A stretch of DNA of 64,000 bases from Pseudomonas huaxiensis (GTDB lineage: Bacteria > Pseudomonadota > Gammaproteobacteria > Pseudomonadales > Pseudomonadaceae): positions 1 to 64,000 of the forward strand of contig NZ_QKVL01000006.1 of the NCBI RefSeq assembly GCF_003231275.1, written 5' to 3'. Below are positions 18,752-28,358 of this stretch, in pieces. How positions within the stretch are numbered: the stretch's first letter is position 1; every line of letters starts with the position of its first letter. Under the pieces are notes generated by a model, which saw nothing but the letters and a program-made list of their open reading frames with translations, searched no databases and had not been told where the DNA came from. A program made the translations under genes and the position numbers.

Positions 18752-21316
18752 ATGCGAATAGACCGTTTGACCAGCAAATTACAGCTGGCGTTATCCGATT
18801 CCCAATCCTTGGCTGTGGGTATGGACCATCCTGCCATCGAGCCCGCGCACTTGCTGCAGGCACTCATTGACCAGCAGGGCGGTTCGATCAAACCACTGCT
18901 GATGCAGGTCGGTTTCGACGTGCCCAGTCTGCGTACCGCGTTGAGCAAAGAGCTCGACCAACTGCCGAAAATCCAGAACCCGACTGGCGACGTGAACATG
19001 TCGCAGGATCTGGCGCGCCTGCTCAATCAGGCTGACCGCCTTGCCCAACAGAAAGGCGACCAGTTCATTTCCAGTGAGTTGGTGCTGCTGGCGGCAATGG
19101 ACGAGAACAGCAAACTGGGCAAATTGTTGCTCGGCCAGGGCGTGACCAAGAAAGCCCTGGAGAATGCCATCAGCAACCTGCGCGGCGGCGATGCGGTGAA
19201 TGACCCCAACGCCGAAGAGTCCCGTCAGGCGCTGGACAAGTACACCGTAGACCTGACCAGGCGCGCCGAAGAAGGCAAGCTGGACCCGGTGATCGGCCGT
19301 GACGACGAAATCCGCCGCACCATCCAGGTCCTGCAGCGCCGGACCAAAAACAATCCGGTGCTGATCGGTGAGCCTGGTGTGGGTAAAACCGCCATCGCCG
19401 AAGGTCTGGCCCAGCGCATCATCAATGGCGAAGTGCCGGACGGCCTGAAAGGCAAGCGTCTGCTGTCGCTGGACATGGGCGCGCTGATTGCTGGCGCCAA
19501 GTTCCGCGGCGAGTTCGAAGAGCGGCTTAAATCGCTGCTTAATGAACTGTCCAAGCAAGAAGGGCAGATCATCCTGTTCATCGACGAACTGCACACCATG
19601 GTCGGCGCCGGTAAAGGCGAAGGCTCCATGGACGCAGGCAACATGCTCAAACCGGCATTGGCTCGCGGCGAGCTGCATTGCGTCGGTGCGACCACGCTGA
19701 ACGAATATCGCCAATACATCGAGAAGGATGCGGCGCTGGAGCGGCGTTTCCAGAAGGTGCTTGTGGAAGAGCCGAGCGAGGAAGACACCATTGCCATCCT
19801 CCGCGGCCTTAAAGAACGCTATGAAGTGCACCATAAGGTGGCGATCACCGACGGTGCGATCATTGCCGCAGCCAAGCTCAGCCATCGCTACATCACGGAT
19901 CGTCAGTTGCCGGACAAGGCCATCGACCTGATCGACGAAGCCGCCAGCCGCATCCGCATGGAGATCGACTCCAAGCCCGAAGTGCTGGACCGTCTGGAGC
20001 GCCGTCTGATTCAGTTGAAGGTGGAATCCCAGGCACTGAAGAAAGAAGACGACGAAGCGGCGATCAAGCGCCTGGAAAAACTGACCGAGGAAATTGCCCG
20101 GCTCGAGCGTGAATACTCCGACCTGGAGGAGATCTGGACGTCGGAGAAAGCCGAAGTACAGGGCTCGGCGCAGATCCAGCAGAAGATCGAACAGTCGCGT
20201 CAGGAGCTGGAATCGGCACGACGCAAAGGTGACCTCAGCCGCATGGCCGAGCTGCAGTACGGGGTGATCCCGGATCTGGAGCGCAGCCTGCAGATGGTCG
20301 ACCAACACGGCAAGTCTGAGAACCAACTGCTGCGCAACAAGGTGACCGAGGAAGAAATTGCCGAAGTGGTCTCGAAGTGGACCGGTATCCCGGTAGCCAA
20401 GATGCTCGAAGGCGAGCGGGAAAAACTACTGAAGATGGAAGGCCTGCTGCACGAGCGGGTGATTGGCCAGGATGAGGCGGTGGTGGCGGTGGCCAACGCC
20501 GTGCGTCGTTCCCGCGCCGGTCTGTCCGATCCGAACCGGCCAAGTGGTTCGTTCCTGTTCCTCGGCCCGACCGGTGTCGGTAAAACCGAGCTGTGCAAGG
20601 CGTTGGCGGAGTTCCTCTTTGATACTGAGGAGGCGATGGTCCGCATCGATATGTCCGAGTTCATGGAGAAACATTCCGTGGCTCGTCTGATTGGTGCCCC
20701 ACCAGGCTATGTCGGTTACGAAGAGGGCGGTTACCTGACCGAGGCGGTGCGTCGCAAGCCGTATTCGGTGGTGCTGCTCGATGAGGTCGAGAAGGCCCAT
20801 CCGGACGTGTTCAACGTGTTGCTGCAGGTGCTGGAAGACGGTCGCCTGACCGACAGCCACGGACGTACGGTGGACTTCCGCAATACAGTGATCGTCATGA
20901 CGTCCAACCTGGGCTCTGCACAGATCCAGGACCTGGTCGGTGATCGCGAGGCGCAACGTGCCGCGGTGATGGATGCGGTGGGCGCGCACTTCCGGCCGGA
21001 GTTCGTCAACCGGATCGACGAGGTGGTGGTCTTCGAGCCTTTGGGCCGCGATCAGATCGCTGGTATCACCCAGATCCAGCTTGGCCGCCTGCGCAGCCGC
21101 CTGGCCGAGCGCGAGCTGAACCTGGAGCTGAGTCCGGAAGCCATCGACAAGCTGATTGCCGTTGGCTACGACCCGGTCTATGGCGCACGACCACTGAAAC
21201 GGGCGATCCAGCGCTGGATCGAGAACCCGCTGGCGCAATCGATCCTTGCCGGGCGCTTCCTGCCAGGCACGTCGATTACCGCCACAGTGGACGGCGACGA
21301 GATCGTTTTCGCCTGA
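18752..21316 (+). CDS. clpB: ATP-dependent disaggregase ClpB
   Basis: Hexameric AAA+ chaperone that rescues aggregated proteins with DnaK. Order of parts: Clp N-domain repeats (1-150), NBD1 with Walker [15 protein letters not shown] (about residue 206), a coiled-coil middle domain (about 410-530), NBD2 with Walker [11 protein letters not shown] (about 607), and the C-terminal D2-small domain. It has 854 residues, the usual length. AAGGAAGG precedes the ATG. A heat-shock-type promoter lies upstream and a strong terminator downstream, so it appears monocistronic. Confidence 0.98.
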   Translation: MRIDRLTSKLQLALSDSQSLAVGMDHPAIEPAHLLQALIDQQGGSIKPLLMQVGFDVPSLRTALSKELDQLPKIQNPTGDVNMSQDLARLLNQADRLAQQKGDQFISSELVLLAAMDENSKLGKLLLGQGVTKKALENAISNLRGGDAVNDPNAEESRQALDKYTVDLTRRAEEGKLDPVIGRDDEIRRTIQVLQRRTKNNPVLIGEPGVGKTAIAEGLAQRIINGEVPDGLKGKRLLSLDMGALIAGAKFRGEFEERLKSLLNELSKQEGQIILFIDELHTMVGAGKGEGSMDAGNMLKPALARGELHCVGATTLNEYRQYIEKDAALERRFQKVLVEEPSEEDTIAILRGLKERYEVHHKVAITDGAIIAAAKLSHRYITDRQLPDKAIDLIDEAASRIRMEIDSKPEVLDRLERRLIQLKVESQALKKEDDEAAIKRLEKLTEEIARLEREYSDLEEIWTSEKAEVQGSAQIQQKIEQSRQELESARRKGDLSRMAELQYGVIPDLERSLQMVDQHGKSENQLLRNKVTEEEIAEVVSKWTGIPVAKMLEGEREKLLKMEGLLHERVIGQDEAVVAVANAVRRSRAGLSDPNRPSGSFLFLGPTGVGKTELCKALAEFLFDTEEAMVRIDMSEFMEKHSVARLIGAPPGYVGYEEGGYLTEAVRRKPYSVVLLDEVEKAHPDVFNVLLQVLEDGRLTDSHGRTVDFRNTVIVMTSNLGSAQIQDLVGDREAQRAAVMDAVGAHFRPEFVNRIDEVVVFEPLGRDQIAGITQIQLGRLRSRLAERELNLELSPEAIDKLIAVGYDPVYGARPLKRAIQRWIENPLAQSILAGRFLPGTSITATVDGDEIVFA

Positions 21317-21335
21317 TTTTTCGGCGGGTTGAGAG

Positions 21336-21364
21336 AAGGCCTCGAAATTCGAGGCCTTTTTTCT
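21336..21364 (+). terminator. intrinsic terminator of clpB
   Basis: The stem AAGGCCTCGAA / TTCGAGGCCTT is followed by a run of T. It lies 20 bases after the clpB stop codon. Confidence 0.93.
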
Positions 21365-21483
21365 TTGCATTTTCTTTCGAGTGCTTGTAAAGTGCGCCCC
21401 GCTGTATGTCACCCCAGATTTCCGGTGGTAGAAGAAATCTGAAAACAAGTTGCAAATCAGTAAGTTGAATGCAAATTGAGGGG

Positions 21484-21511
21484 TTGACAAAGGTTTTGAA
21501 GGTTGTAGAAT
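21484..21511 (+). promoter_or_regulatory. promoter of the tRNA cluster
   Basis: A perfect TTGACA (21484-21489), a 16-base spacer and TAGAAT (21506-21511) are followed by the GC-rich discriminator GACGCGCC, a hallmark of stringently controlled stable-RNA promoters. About 95 bases of leader separate it from tRNA-Asn. Confidence 0.7.
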
Positions 21512-21609
21512 GACGCGCCTCAGAGACATGAACGCAGCGATGCACAAGGTCGAAGAGTTCGAGGCGGTAGTGATACAGCATTCGAAATTGCAGTACTGAA
21601 ATTGATAGT

Positions 21610-21685
21610 TCCGCGATAGCTCAGTCGGTAGAGCAAATGACTGTTAATCATTGGGTCCCTGGTTCGAGTCCAGGTCGCGGAGCCA
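21610..21685 (+). tRNA. tRNA-Asn (anticodon GTT)
   Basis: A 76-base cloverleaf including an encoded CCA. The acceptor arms TCCGCGA / TCGCGGA pair perfectly, the D-loop has AGCTCAGTCGGTAGAGC, the anticodon loop is CTGTTAA and the T-arm has GGTTCGAGTCC. Confidence 0.97.
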
Positions 21686-21695
21686 AATTTCAAGC

Positions 21696-21772
21696 CGGGG
21701 TATAGCGCAGTCCGGTAGCGCGCCTGCTTTGGGAGCAGGATGTCAGGAGTTCGAATCCCCTTACCCCGACCA
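21696..21772 (+). tRNA. tRNA-Pro (anticodon TGG), copy 1
   Basis: A 77-base cloverleaf with encoded CCA. The acceptor is CGGGGTA / TACCCCG, the anticodon loop is TTTGGGA and the T-arm is GAGTTCGAATCCCC. It lies 10 bases after tRNA-Asn and is identical to the second copy at 21952. Confidence 0.97.
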
Positions 21773-21777
21773 TTTTT

Positions 21778-21853
21778 GGGTCGTTAGCTCAGTTGGTAGA
21801 GCAGTTGGCTTTTAACCAATTGGTCGTAGGTTCGAATCCTACACGACCCACCA
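21778..21853 (+). tRNA. tRNA-Lys (anticodon TTT)
   Basis: A 76-base cloverleaf with encoded CCA. The acceptor is GGGTCGT / ACGACCC, the anticodon loop is CTTTTAA and the T-arm is AGGTTCGAATCCT. It lies five bases after tRNA-Pro copy 1. Confidence 0.97.
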
Positions 21854-21919
21854 TTTTCGAGCCCGGTTCGCTGGGTTTGAATCTTAAAAGGTTGGAACGC
21901 CATTAGCGTCCAGCCGCGA

Positions 21920-21949
21920 AAAAGGCGCCTTAACCGGTGCCTTTTTTTT
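21920..21949 (+). terminator. intrinsic terminator inside the tRNA cluster
   Basis: The stem AAAGGCGCC / GGTGCCTTT (one G-T pair) is followed by a long T-run. It lies between tRNA-Lys and the second tRNA-Pro, so that copy probably depends on read-through or its own promoter. Confidence 0.85.
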
Positions 21950-21951
21950 AC

Positions 21952-22028
21952 CGGGGTATAGCGCAGTCCGGTAGCGCGCCTGCTTTGGGAGCAGGATGTC
22001 AGGAGTTCGAATCCCCTTACCCCGACCA
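21952..22028 (+). tRNA. tRNA-Pro (anticodon TGG), copy 2
   Basis: A 77-base sequence identical to the copy at 21696-21772, placed immediately behind the T-run of the preceding terminator. It appears to be a recent local duplication. Confidence 0.96.
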
Positions 22029-22040
22029 TATTCAGAAGAA

Positions 22041-22066
22041 GGGCACCCGCAAGGGTGCCCTTTTTC
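22041..22066 (+). terminator. intrinsic terminator after tRNA-Pro copy 2
   Basis: The stem GGGCACCC / GGGTGCCC has the loop GCAA and is followed by a T-run. The remaining bases up to 22271 hold no gene that I can support; they must contain the promoter of the multicopper oxidase. Confidence 0.92.
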
Positions 22067-22271
22067 GTTTGTGCCTCAACCTTTTCCTGTTGCGCTCACG
22101 CCCCTGTTTTCCCTAGGGTGTGCGGGCAGGGATAGCACTAAGCCATTAATTCTTCTCGTCGAGCTCATCGCTCGGGCTTTTCCCTGCGCCAACAGCGGCC
22201 GTGGCAGGCGGGGAGTCTGCTCGTGTCCGCTTTATTGTCGTTTCCCGACAAAATATTGCAGGAGCATTGGC

Positions 22272-24311
22272 ATGACAGGATTTCACACGCGCCGCCGGCA
22301 CGGCTGGCCGTTTGGCCTGAGCGCATTGGCACTGATGTGCAGCGCCGCAGCGGTACAGGCAGAGCAACAAGCCCGGACCTTTGCCAACCCACCATCCATC
22401 GAGCAGGTCGCACCAACGCTCAAGAGCGCCCGCGGCACCTTGCTGATGAAGGCCGAAGCGCCGGCTGGCGCGGTGGTCAATCCTCACGCCGGTAAAGAGC
22501 GTCTGCTGAACCTGGTGATCGATTACACCGACAGCACCATTTATGACCCTGCCACCCAGAATTCTGTGCCGGTCCATCTGCGCAGCTACAAAGGCACTGG
22601 CGTCGACCCACGTACCCCGTTTGTGGCGCCAACCATCAATGTCACGCCGGGCGATACAGTGCGGATCAACCTGGATAACCGTCTTCCACCGGAAGACAGT
22701 TGCACCGCCAGCGATCTGCCAATCAACAAGCCGCACTGCTTCAACGGCACCAACCTGCACTCTCACGGCCTGTGGGTAAGTCCGGCGGGCAACAGTGACA
22801 ACGTGCTGTTGAAGATCAAGCCGAAGCAGAAATTCCAGTACGAATACAACATCCCGGCGGATCACCCGGCCGGCACCTTCTGGTATCACCCGCACCTGCA
22901 CGGCTCGACGGCGCTGCAAGTCGGCAGCGGCATGGCAGGGGCTTTAGTGATTCGTGGCGATCGTTTGCCGACTTCGGAGTCCAACGGCGATATCGATACC
23001 CTGCTCAAGCCGATCCAGGGTCAGGATTTCGTCGAGCGCCTGGTGGTGCTTCAGCAAATTCCTTACGTCTGCCTCGGAAAGGACGGCAAAACCAAGCGAA
23101 CCAAAGACGGTGATGTGGATTGGAGTTGTAGCTCCGGCGAAACGGGCGTGGTGGAGTCCTACGACGCATTCGGGCCGGGCGAGTGGGGTAAGTCGGGTCG
23201 TTACACCAGCGTGAACGGCATGGTCCAGCCTACCTTCGAGGCGCGTACCGGTGAAGTGCAACGCTGGCGTCTGGTGCATGCCGGTATCCGCGAAACTGTG
23301 ACCCTGCAGTTCGTCAAACTCAAGGACAGCGCTGCGTCCCAGAGCCTGGCGGGTGTGGCGGCGGCCGATTCGGAGAAGTTCATTGAGCAGAACTGTAATG
23401 GCGAAGTGGTGCCGTACCAGGTCATCGCCGCAGACGGCCTGACCATGGCCAAGGCCCAGAACAAGGAGCTGCTGACCCTGCAACCCGGCTATCGCAACGA
23501 TCTGTTGATTGCCTTCCCGGAGAAAGGTCGCTACTGCGTGATCGATCGTTCCGAAGCACCTGCGGGTAACGTGACCCAGCTCACCAGCGATCACCAATTG
23601 CTGGGCTTCGTCGATGCCGAGGCCGGTCAGGCCGTGAGCGACAAGAAAAACCACATCAGCAACGTGCTGATCGCTGCTGCCCAAGCGAACATGCCGGAGG
23701 GCCCGGTTCGCGAGCAAGTGGTGGCCGACCTGAAGAAAGACCTTCTGCTGACCAGCTTCGTGCCTCATCGCACCATCGAAGAAAGCGAGCTGGTGAAGGA
23801 TGTGCAGCAACTGGTGTTCAAGATTGGCAAGAACAAAAAGGGCGTCACCGAGTTCGCCATCGGCACTACGGCGGAGAATGCCCAGCCGTACGACCCGGCC
23901 GTGGTCAATCGCGAGCTGAAGCTGGGTGATGCGCAGAAGTGGGTGTTGCAATCAGCCGTGGCGGGCCATCCGTTCCATATCCACGTCAACCCGTTCCAGA
24001 TCCAGAAGATCATTGCGCCAGACGGCGTGACCGATCTCAGTGATCCAGGCGTTGTGGATAACCTCGACAAGGATCATCCCGATGCGCAGTACGCCGGTCT
24101 CAAGGGCGTGTGGAAGGACACCCTCTTCGTCAAACCCATGACGGAGGATGGCAAGTACTACACGATCTACGTGAATACCCGTTACCAGCGCTACATCGGT
24201 GAGTTCGTGCTGCACTGCCACATCCTCGACCATGAGGACCAGGGCATGATGCAGAACGTGCGGATTTCGCTGGATGGGACGCCGGGTGACGCGCACGGGG
24301 CGCATCACTAG
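22272..24311 (+). CDS. periplasmic multicopper oxidase
   Basis: Three-cupredoxin-domain oxidase of 679 residues with a Sec-type signal peptide (basic start TRRRHGW, hydrophobic stretch, AVQA cleavage). All four copper motifs are visible: H163-S-H165-G, H206-P-H208-L-H210-G, H566-P-F-H-I-H, and H648-C649-H650 followed by HEDQGMM with the axial methionine. It couples substrate oxidation to reduction of oxygen to water. The substrate is unknown: there are no methionine-rich copper-binding repeats as in CopA/CueO, and no copper-resistance partner gene is adjacent. GGAGC precedes ATG 22272. It is convergent with ndh. Confidence 0.9.
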   Translation: MTGFHTRRRHGWPFGLSALALMCSAAAVQAEQQARTFANPPSIEQVAPTLKSARGTLLMKAEAPAGAVVNPHAGKERLLNLVIDYTDSTIYDPATQNSVPVHLRSYKGTGVDPRTPFVAPTINVTPGDTVRINLDNRLPPEDSCTASDLPINKPHCFNGTNLHSHGLWVSPAGNSDNVLLKIKPKQKFQYEYNIPADHPAGTFWYHPHLHGSTALQVGSGMAGALVIRGDRLPTSESNGDIDTLLKPIQGQDFVERLVVLQQIPYVCLGKDGKTKRTKDGDVDWSCSSGETGVVESYDAFGPGEWGKSGRYTSVNGMVQPTFEARTGEVQRWRLVHAGIRETVTLQFVKLKDSAASQSLAGVAAADSEKFIEQNCNGEVVPYQVIAADGLTMAKAQNKELLTLQPGYRNDLLIAFPEKGRYCVIDRSEAPAGNVTQLTSDHQLLGFVDAEAGQAVSDKKNHISNVLIAAAQANMPEGPVREQVVADLKKDLLLTSFVPHRTIEESELVKDVQQLVFKIGKNKKGVTEFAIGTTAENAQPYDPAVVNRELKLGDAQKWVLQSAVAGHPFHIHVNPFQIQKIIAPDGVTDLSDPGVVDNLDKDHPDAQYAGLKGVWKDTLFVKPMTEDGKYYTIYVNTRYQRYIGEFVLHCHILDHEDQGMMQNVRISLDGTPGDAHGAHH

Positions 24312-24321
24312 CGTCTAACGA

Positions 24322-24348
24322 TTTTGGGGCTGCATCGCAGCCCCAAAA
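24322..24348. terminator. bidirectional hairpin between multicopper oxidase and ndh
   Basis: A perfect inverted repeat TTTTGGGGCTGC / GCAGCCCCAAAA with a three-base loop. The T/A ends of the stem provide the U-rich side in either direction. Confidence 0.75.
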
Positions 24349-24354
24349 TACGGA

Positions 24355-25650
24355 TCAGTGCAACTTCAGGCGCGGCTCGGTCCCACGGCCGATGCGGCTA
24401 CCGAGCATCAGCATCAAGGTCCGGAACGTCCCGTAAAGCGCCATCTGGTGCATGCGGTACAGCGACACATAGAACATCCGCGCCAACCAGCCTTCCAGCA
24501 TGACGCTGCCGGTCAGGTTGCCCATCAGATTTCCCACCGCCGAGAAGCGCGACAGCGACACCAGCGAGCCGTAGTCGAGGTAGGTGTAGGTCGCCAGCGG
24601 TTTCCCTTCCAGACGAGCCTTGAGGCTCTTTGCCAGCAGCGATGCTTGCTGGTGAGCGGCCTGTGCCCGCGGCGGTACATTGCGGTCGCTGCCCGGCTGT
24701 GGGCAGGCGGCGCAGTCTCCGAAGGCGAAAATGTTGTCGTCCAGGGTGGTTTGCAGGGTCGGACGTACTACCAGTTGATTGATCCGGTTGGTTTCCAGGC
24801 CATCGATGTCCTTGAGGAAGGCGGGGGCACGGATGCCTGCGGCCCAGACTTTCAGACTGGCTTCGATGACGTCGCCATTGGCGGTCTTCAGGCAGTCGGC
24901 GTTGACTTCGCTGACCGAGGCGTTGGTCATGACCGTGATGCCGAGTTTTTCCAGGGTCTTGTGTACCGGCACGCTGATGCGCTCTGGCAGCGCCGGCAGA
25001 ACTCGCGGCCCCGCCTCGATGATGGTGATGTGCATGTCTTCCGGTTTGATCCGGTCCAGGCCATAGGCTGCCAGCTCATGGGCGGCGTGGTGCAGTTCGG
25101 CGGCCAGTTCGACGCCGGTGGCACCGGCACCGACGATGGCGACGCTGATCTTTTCCTTGGCCTGATCGCCAGCGTGGGCGCGCAGGTAGTGGTTCAGCAG
25201 TTGCTGGTGGAAGCGCTCGGCCTGTTTGCGGGTGTCGAGGAACAGGCAGTGCTGGGCAGCGCCCAAGGTGCCGAAATCGTTGGTGTTACTGCCGACGGCG
25301 ATGACTAGGGTGTCGTAACCCAGAGTGCGCGCGGGCAGCAGCTCGCGGCCATCTTCGTCGAGGGTGGCGGCCAACTGGATCTGCTGGGTGGCACGCTCAA
25401 GCCCGCTCATGCGTCCGAGCTGGAACTGGAAGTGATTCCACTTGGCCTGGGCCACGTAGTTCAGTTCGTCCTCGGAGGAATTCAGCGAGCCAGCGGCTAC
25501 TTCGTGCAGCAACGGTTTCCAGATGTGGGTCAGGTTGGCGTCGACCAGGGTAATACTGGCTGTGCCCTTTTTACCCAGGGTCTTGCCCAGGCGGGTCGCC
25601 AGTTCCAGGCCGCCGGCGCCGCCGCCGACAATCACGATACGGTGAGTCAT
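24355..25650 (-). CDS. ndh: type II NADH dehydrogenase
   Basis: Membrane-associated single-subunit NADH:quinone oxidoreductase that does not pump protons; 431 residues. The FAD-binding motif RIVIVGGGAGGLELATRLG is at the N-terminus and the NADH-binding motif VGAGATGVELAAEL is near residue 172. The ATG-type FAD segment IFAFGDCAACP follows near residue 308. The C-terminal amphipathic region is expected to touch the membrane. The DUF3094-type gene lies upstream on the same strand, separated by 84 bases. Confidence 0.93.
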   Translation of the reverse strand: MTHRIVIVGGGAGGLELATRLGKTLGKKGTASITLVDANLTHIWKPLLHEVAAGSLNSSEDELNYVAQAKWNHFQFQLGRMSGLERATQQIQLAATLDEDGRELLPARTLGYDTLVIAVGSNTNDFGTLGAAQHCLFLDTRKQAERFHQQLLNHYLRAHAGDQAKEKISVAIVGAGATGVELAAELHHAAHELAAYGLDRIKPEDMHITIIEAGPRVLPALPERISVPVHKTLEKLGITVMTNASVSEVNADCLKTANGDVIEASLKVWAAGIRAPAFLKDIDGLETNRINQLVVRPTLQTTLDDNIFAFGDCAACPQPGSDRNVPPRAQAAHQQASLLAKSLKARLEGKPLATYTYLDYGSLVSLSRFSAVGNLMGNLTGSVMLEGWLARMFYVSLYRMHQMALYGTFRTLMLMLGSRIGRGTEPRLKLH

Positions 25651-25734
25651 GGAGATATCTCATAAGGTTTACGGAATTCGGGTCCTGACGGGCCGGCCGC
25701 GTGGGGCGGGCGAAGTGGGCGAGCGCAAGGCAGC

Positions 25735-25908
25735 TCATAGCACCAACAAACTCAGGAGGCGGCTCACCAGCCCCAGTACCACGGTCACGCCCACGACCAA
25801 TGCAAGGAGCAGCCAGGGCCGAAAAGGCTTGCGCTCGACTTGATGTTGGGGGGCTTGCAGGTACTGATCGACACGTCGCTGGTCTTCGGGGGTCAGGCGG
25901 CTGGTCAT
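25735..25908 (-). CDS. DUF3094-type small membrane protein
   Basis: A 57-residue protein beginning MTSRLTPEDQRRVDQYLQ, followed by APQHQVERKPFRPW and one membrane helix (about residues 31-55). This agrees with the small Pseudomonas family DUF3094 as I remember it. The function is unknown. The ATG at 25908 is on the minus strand and the gene is oriented toward ndh, so it may be co-transcribed. A different longer frame across this interval has low-complexity composition and is not believed. Confidence 0.8.
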   Translation of the reverse strand: MTSRLTPEDQRRVDQYLQAPQHQVERKPFRPWLLLALVVGVTVVLGLVSRLLSLLVL

Positions 25909-26076
25909 GGTGGCCTCGGCAGGTAGACGCTTGGAGTTGTGGGAAAGCTACAGGGTTCACTGTAGTCGCTTGCCACTGGCGTACCTGCCGGCAAAAAGCT
26001 CGCATCAATAGCGAATGATTGCGCTTTGTATCACCGGTGTCGGATTTATGCCATCCCGCTTTAGCCGGAGAACGGA

Positions 26077-26706
26077 TCAGAGGCTGATGCCAACGTCGAA
26101 GACAATGCTGCGCCCCAGGTTGCCGCGCAGAAAATCGGGCGCGTCGGGGTGGGCGAAGATCACCCGGGCAAAGGTCGGGCCGACCAGTGACAGGGAGCGC
26201 CAGCCCTGGCGCAGGTACTCGGTGGGCGGCGGGAAGTGGCTGTTGAGGTCGAGGGTTTCGCGCTTGAGGCTGGCGAAAGCAATGATGTCCAGCTCACCCA
26301 GATCCAGCCCGCGCTCGCGGTAGTTATGGGCTTTTTTCCTCAGGGTGGGGGCCAGCCGTTGCAGCAACTCGGGAGCGCCGATACGCCGTGGGCGAGCTTC
26401 GCGACGGACCAGTTGTGACAACGAAAACGCGCTGCGCCGACGCTGCAACTCTTCGCGCCATTCGTCGTTCAGGCGACGGCCCTCGTCCAGCACGAAAAAC
26501 ACCTCGAACGCCGCGTCGCGGAACAAAACGTCAGGCGGCTCCTGGCCGGCGGCGGTGAAATCCTCGCTACGGTAGGGAATGTTCAAGCCTTGTAGCAGGC
26601 GTTGGCAGACCCAACGCTCGCGTTCCCATTTGCGGGCATTGGAGAGAAACGCATTGGCTTGTTCGGCCTGAATGGTGAGCAGGCGCAGGTAGTCTGAGTC
26701 ATCCAT
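26077..26706 (-). CDS. DUF1780-type conserved protein
   Basis: Cytoplasmic protein of 209 residues beginning MDDSDYLRLLTIQAEQANAF, with WERERWVCQRLLQGL and the charged region DEGRRLNDEWREELQRRRS. It resembles the DUF1780 family of pseudomonads; the fold may be endonuclease-like, but I see no confident catalytic motif. ATG 26706 is preferred over a long upstream extension that is antisense to the next gene region. It is divergent from the membrane protein at 26846. The function is unknown. Confidence 0.78.
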   Translation of the reverse strand: MDDSDYLRLLTIQAEQANAFLSNARKWERERWVCQRLLQGLNIPYRSEDFTAAGQEPPDVLFRDAAFEVFFVLDEGRRLNDEWREELQRRRSAFSLSQLVRREARPRRIGAPELLQRLAPTLRKKAHNYRERGLDLGELDIIAFASLKRETLDLNSHFPPPTEYLRQGWRSLSLVGPTFARVIFAHPDAPDFLRGNLGRSIVFDVGISL

Positions 26707-26845
26707 AGGAAACAAGCTTAGCGCCCAATTCCGCTTTGAGGGAGCAAGTGGCTGATTCTGGTCGGTTTTAGCTGCGCCAGCGCAGGGAACGCTGGCGAGC
26801 CGGGTGTAGACTGCCAGAATCCCCCGTGAAGAAGGGCTGTCTGCC

Positions 26846-27535
26846 GTGATTGGTGCACAACTGCTGTCGGATCTGAGCCTGACCCTCGGCTGGATCATCT
26901 TCGTGCCACTGCTGGCCTGGGCCGTGGCGAGTACCCGTTGGGTCGAGCTGTTTACCGACAGCCGACGCCAGCACCTGTTTCTGGGCACGGTGTTCGCGTT
27001 GTTTGCGCTCTGGCTGGTACGGCGGGATTTCGAGACCGGCCTGTCCTATCACTTCATTGGTATGACCGCCGTGACCCTGCTGCTGGACTGGCCATTGGCC
27101 GTGCTCGGTGCGTTCATGGCGCAGATCGGCCTGGTTTTGCTGGGGCGTCAGGACCTGGCGGCGATGGGCGTCAATGGCGTGTTGTTGATCGGGCTTCCGG
27201 TGCTGGTCACCGAGGTCTGCGCGATGCTTGTGGAGCGGGCACAACCACGCAATCTGTTCGTTTATATCTTCTGTTCGGGATTCTTTGCCGCGGCGCTGTC
27301 GGCGTTGGTGTGCCTGCTGGCAAGCCTGGGCGTGCTGTGGCTGGATGGGCGCTTCGTGATGCCGGTGTGGCTGGAGGACTTTATCGGCTACCTGTGGCTG
27401 GTCCTCTTCCCTGAAGCCTTCATCAACGGGATGGTGGTCAGCGCGCTGGTGGTGTTCTGTCCGGAATGGCTGGAGACGTTCAACAGGACCCGCTATTTGC
27501 AGGCCCCGTGGAAGGATGACGGACCGGAGCCTTAA
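26846..27535 (+). CDS. CbiM-like/energy-coupling-factor-type integral membrane protein
   Basis: Protein of 229 residues with about six or seven hydrophobic helices, starting with GTG at 26846. Segments such as [20 protein letters not shown] and the late [17 protein letters not shown] (a helix with a Glu-Ala and Asn-Gly pattern) are typical of proteins annotated as ECF transporter permeases of the CbiM type. No ATPase or T-component lies next to it, so the transport role and the substrate are uncertain. Its end overlaps the convergent yacG by four bases. Confidence 0.65.
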   Translation: MIGAQLLSDLSLTLGWIIFVPLLAWAVASTRWVELFTDSRRQHLFLGTVFALFALWLVRRDFETGLSYHFIGMTAVTLLLDWPLAVLGAFMAQIGLVLLGRQDLAAMGVNGVLLIGLPVLVTEVCAMLVERAQPRNLFVYIFCSGFFAAALSALVCLLASLGVLWLDGRFVMPVWLEDFIGYLWLVLFPEAFINGMVVSALVVFCPEWLETFNRTRYLQAPWKDDGPEP

Positions 27536-27738
27536 TGTGGCTCGCGCGGGTCGAATTCGCCAGAGAACAGTTCGTCCTCGGCATCCGGTGCGACCGGAAT
27601 CTTGTGCTCTTCGGCGGCCCAGGCGCCCAGGTCGATCAGCTTGCAGCGATCAGAACAAAACGGTCGGTTCGGGCTGGTAGCGCTCCATTCGACAGGGGCG
27701 CCACAGGTTGGGCAATCAACGTTCAGCGGCTGGCTCAT
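27532..27738 (-). CDS. yacG: DNA gyrase inhibitor YacG
   Basis: A 68-residue zinc-finger protein known to bind GyrB and inhibit gyrase. The zinc site is C9-x2-C12-x15-C28-x3-C32, followed by the family segment [16 protein letters not shown] and an acidic tail. Its start overlaps the end of coaE by four bases, completing the pilC-pilD-coaE-yacG operon common in Pseudomonas. Confidence 0.94.
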   Translation of the reverse strand: MSQPLNVDCPTCGAPVEWSATSPNRPFCSDRCKLIDLGAWAAEEHKIPVAPDAEDELFSGEFDPREPH

Positions 27739-28358
27739 GTTCGGCCTCCTCGCAAAGTCAGGTAAAAGTGGTGCAGGCGGTCGACTTCCGAATGCAGCCA
27801 GGCCAGGTCGCGGTCATTGACCAGCACATCATGGGCATGGCGCAGGCGCTCTTCGCGGCTGGCCTGGGCCTTGAGGATGGCCTGGACCTGCTCCGGGCTG
27901 GTCTGGTCGCGCAGCAGGGTGCGTTCGATCTGCAAGTTCTGCGGAGCGTCGATCACCAACAGGCGATCGGTGCGCTGGTACTGGCCCGACTCGACCATCA
28001 ATGGCGAGACGAACACGGCGTAAGGGGATTCGGCCTTGGCCAGGTAGCTGAAGATCTCCTGGCCTATCAGCGGATGCAGCAGGGCTTCCAGCCAGCGGCG
28101 CTGTTCCGGGTCGGCGAAGATCAGCTCACGCAGCGCGGCGCGGTTGAGCTGGCCGTCTTCCAGCAGTACGCCGGGTCCGAAGCGTTCGACAATGCTGGCC
28201 AGCGCTGGACGACCGGGTTCGACCACCCAGCGGGCGGCCTGGTCGGCGTCCACCAGGTGCACGCCCAGCTCGACGAAGCGTTGCGCGGCCGCGCTTTTGC
28301 CGCTACCGATGCCTCCGGTGAGGCCGAGAATCCAGGGGGTGAAAGCGGGCGTTGTCAT
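27735..28358 (-). CDS. coaE: dephospho-CoA kinase
   Basis: Phosphorylates dephospho-CoA in the last step of coenzyme A synthesis. The P-loop [14 protein letters not shown] is at the N-terminus and the substrate-lid segment [14 protein letters not shown] follows. Length is 207 residues. The ATG at 28358 shares a base with the pilD stop codon (TGATG), so translation is coupled; a TTG one codon earlier is possible but less likely. Confidence 0.96.
   Translation of the reverse strand: MTTPAFTPWILGLTGGIGSGKSAAAQRFVELGVHLVDADQAARWVVEPGRPALASIVERFGPGVLLEDGQLNRAALRELIFADPEQRRWLEALLHPLIGQEIFSYLAKAESPYAVFVSPLMVESGQYQRTDRLLVIDAPQNLQIERTLLRDQTSPEQVQAILKAQASREERLRHAHDVLVNDRDLAWLHSEVDRLHHFYLTLRGGRT

Noticed and set aside
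21510..21599. A 29-residue open frame between the tRNA promoter and tRNA-Asn
   Set aside because: Its ATG overlaps the -10 element, so it cannot be translated from that transcript, and the internal ATG at 21528 has no clear ribosome binding site; it is more likely plain leader RNA.
22272..24311. Calling the multicopper oxidase copA or cueO
   Set aside because: No methionine-rich copper-binding segments and no copper-resistance neighbours.
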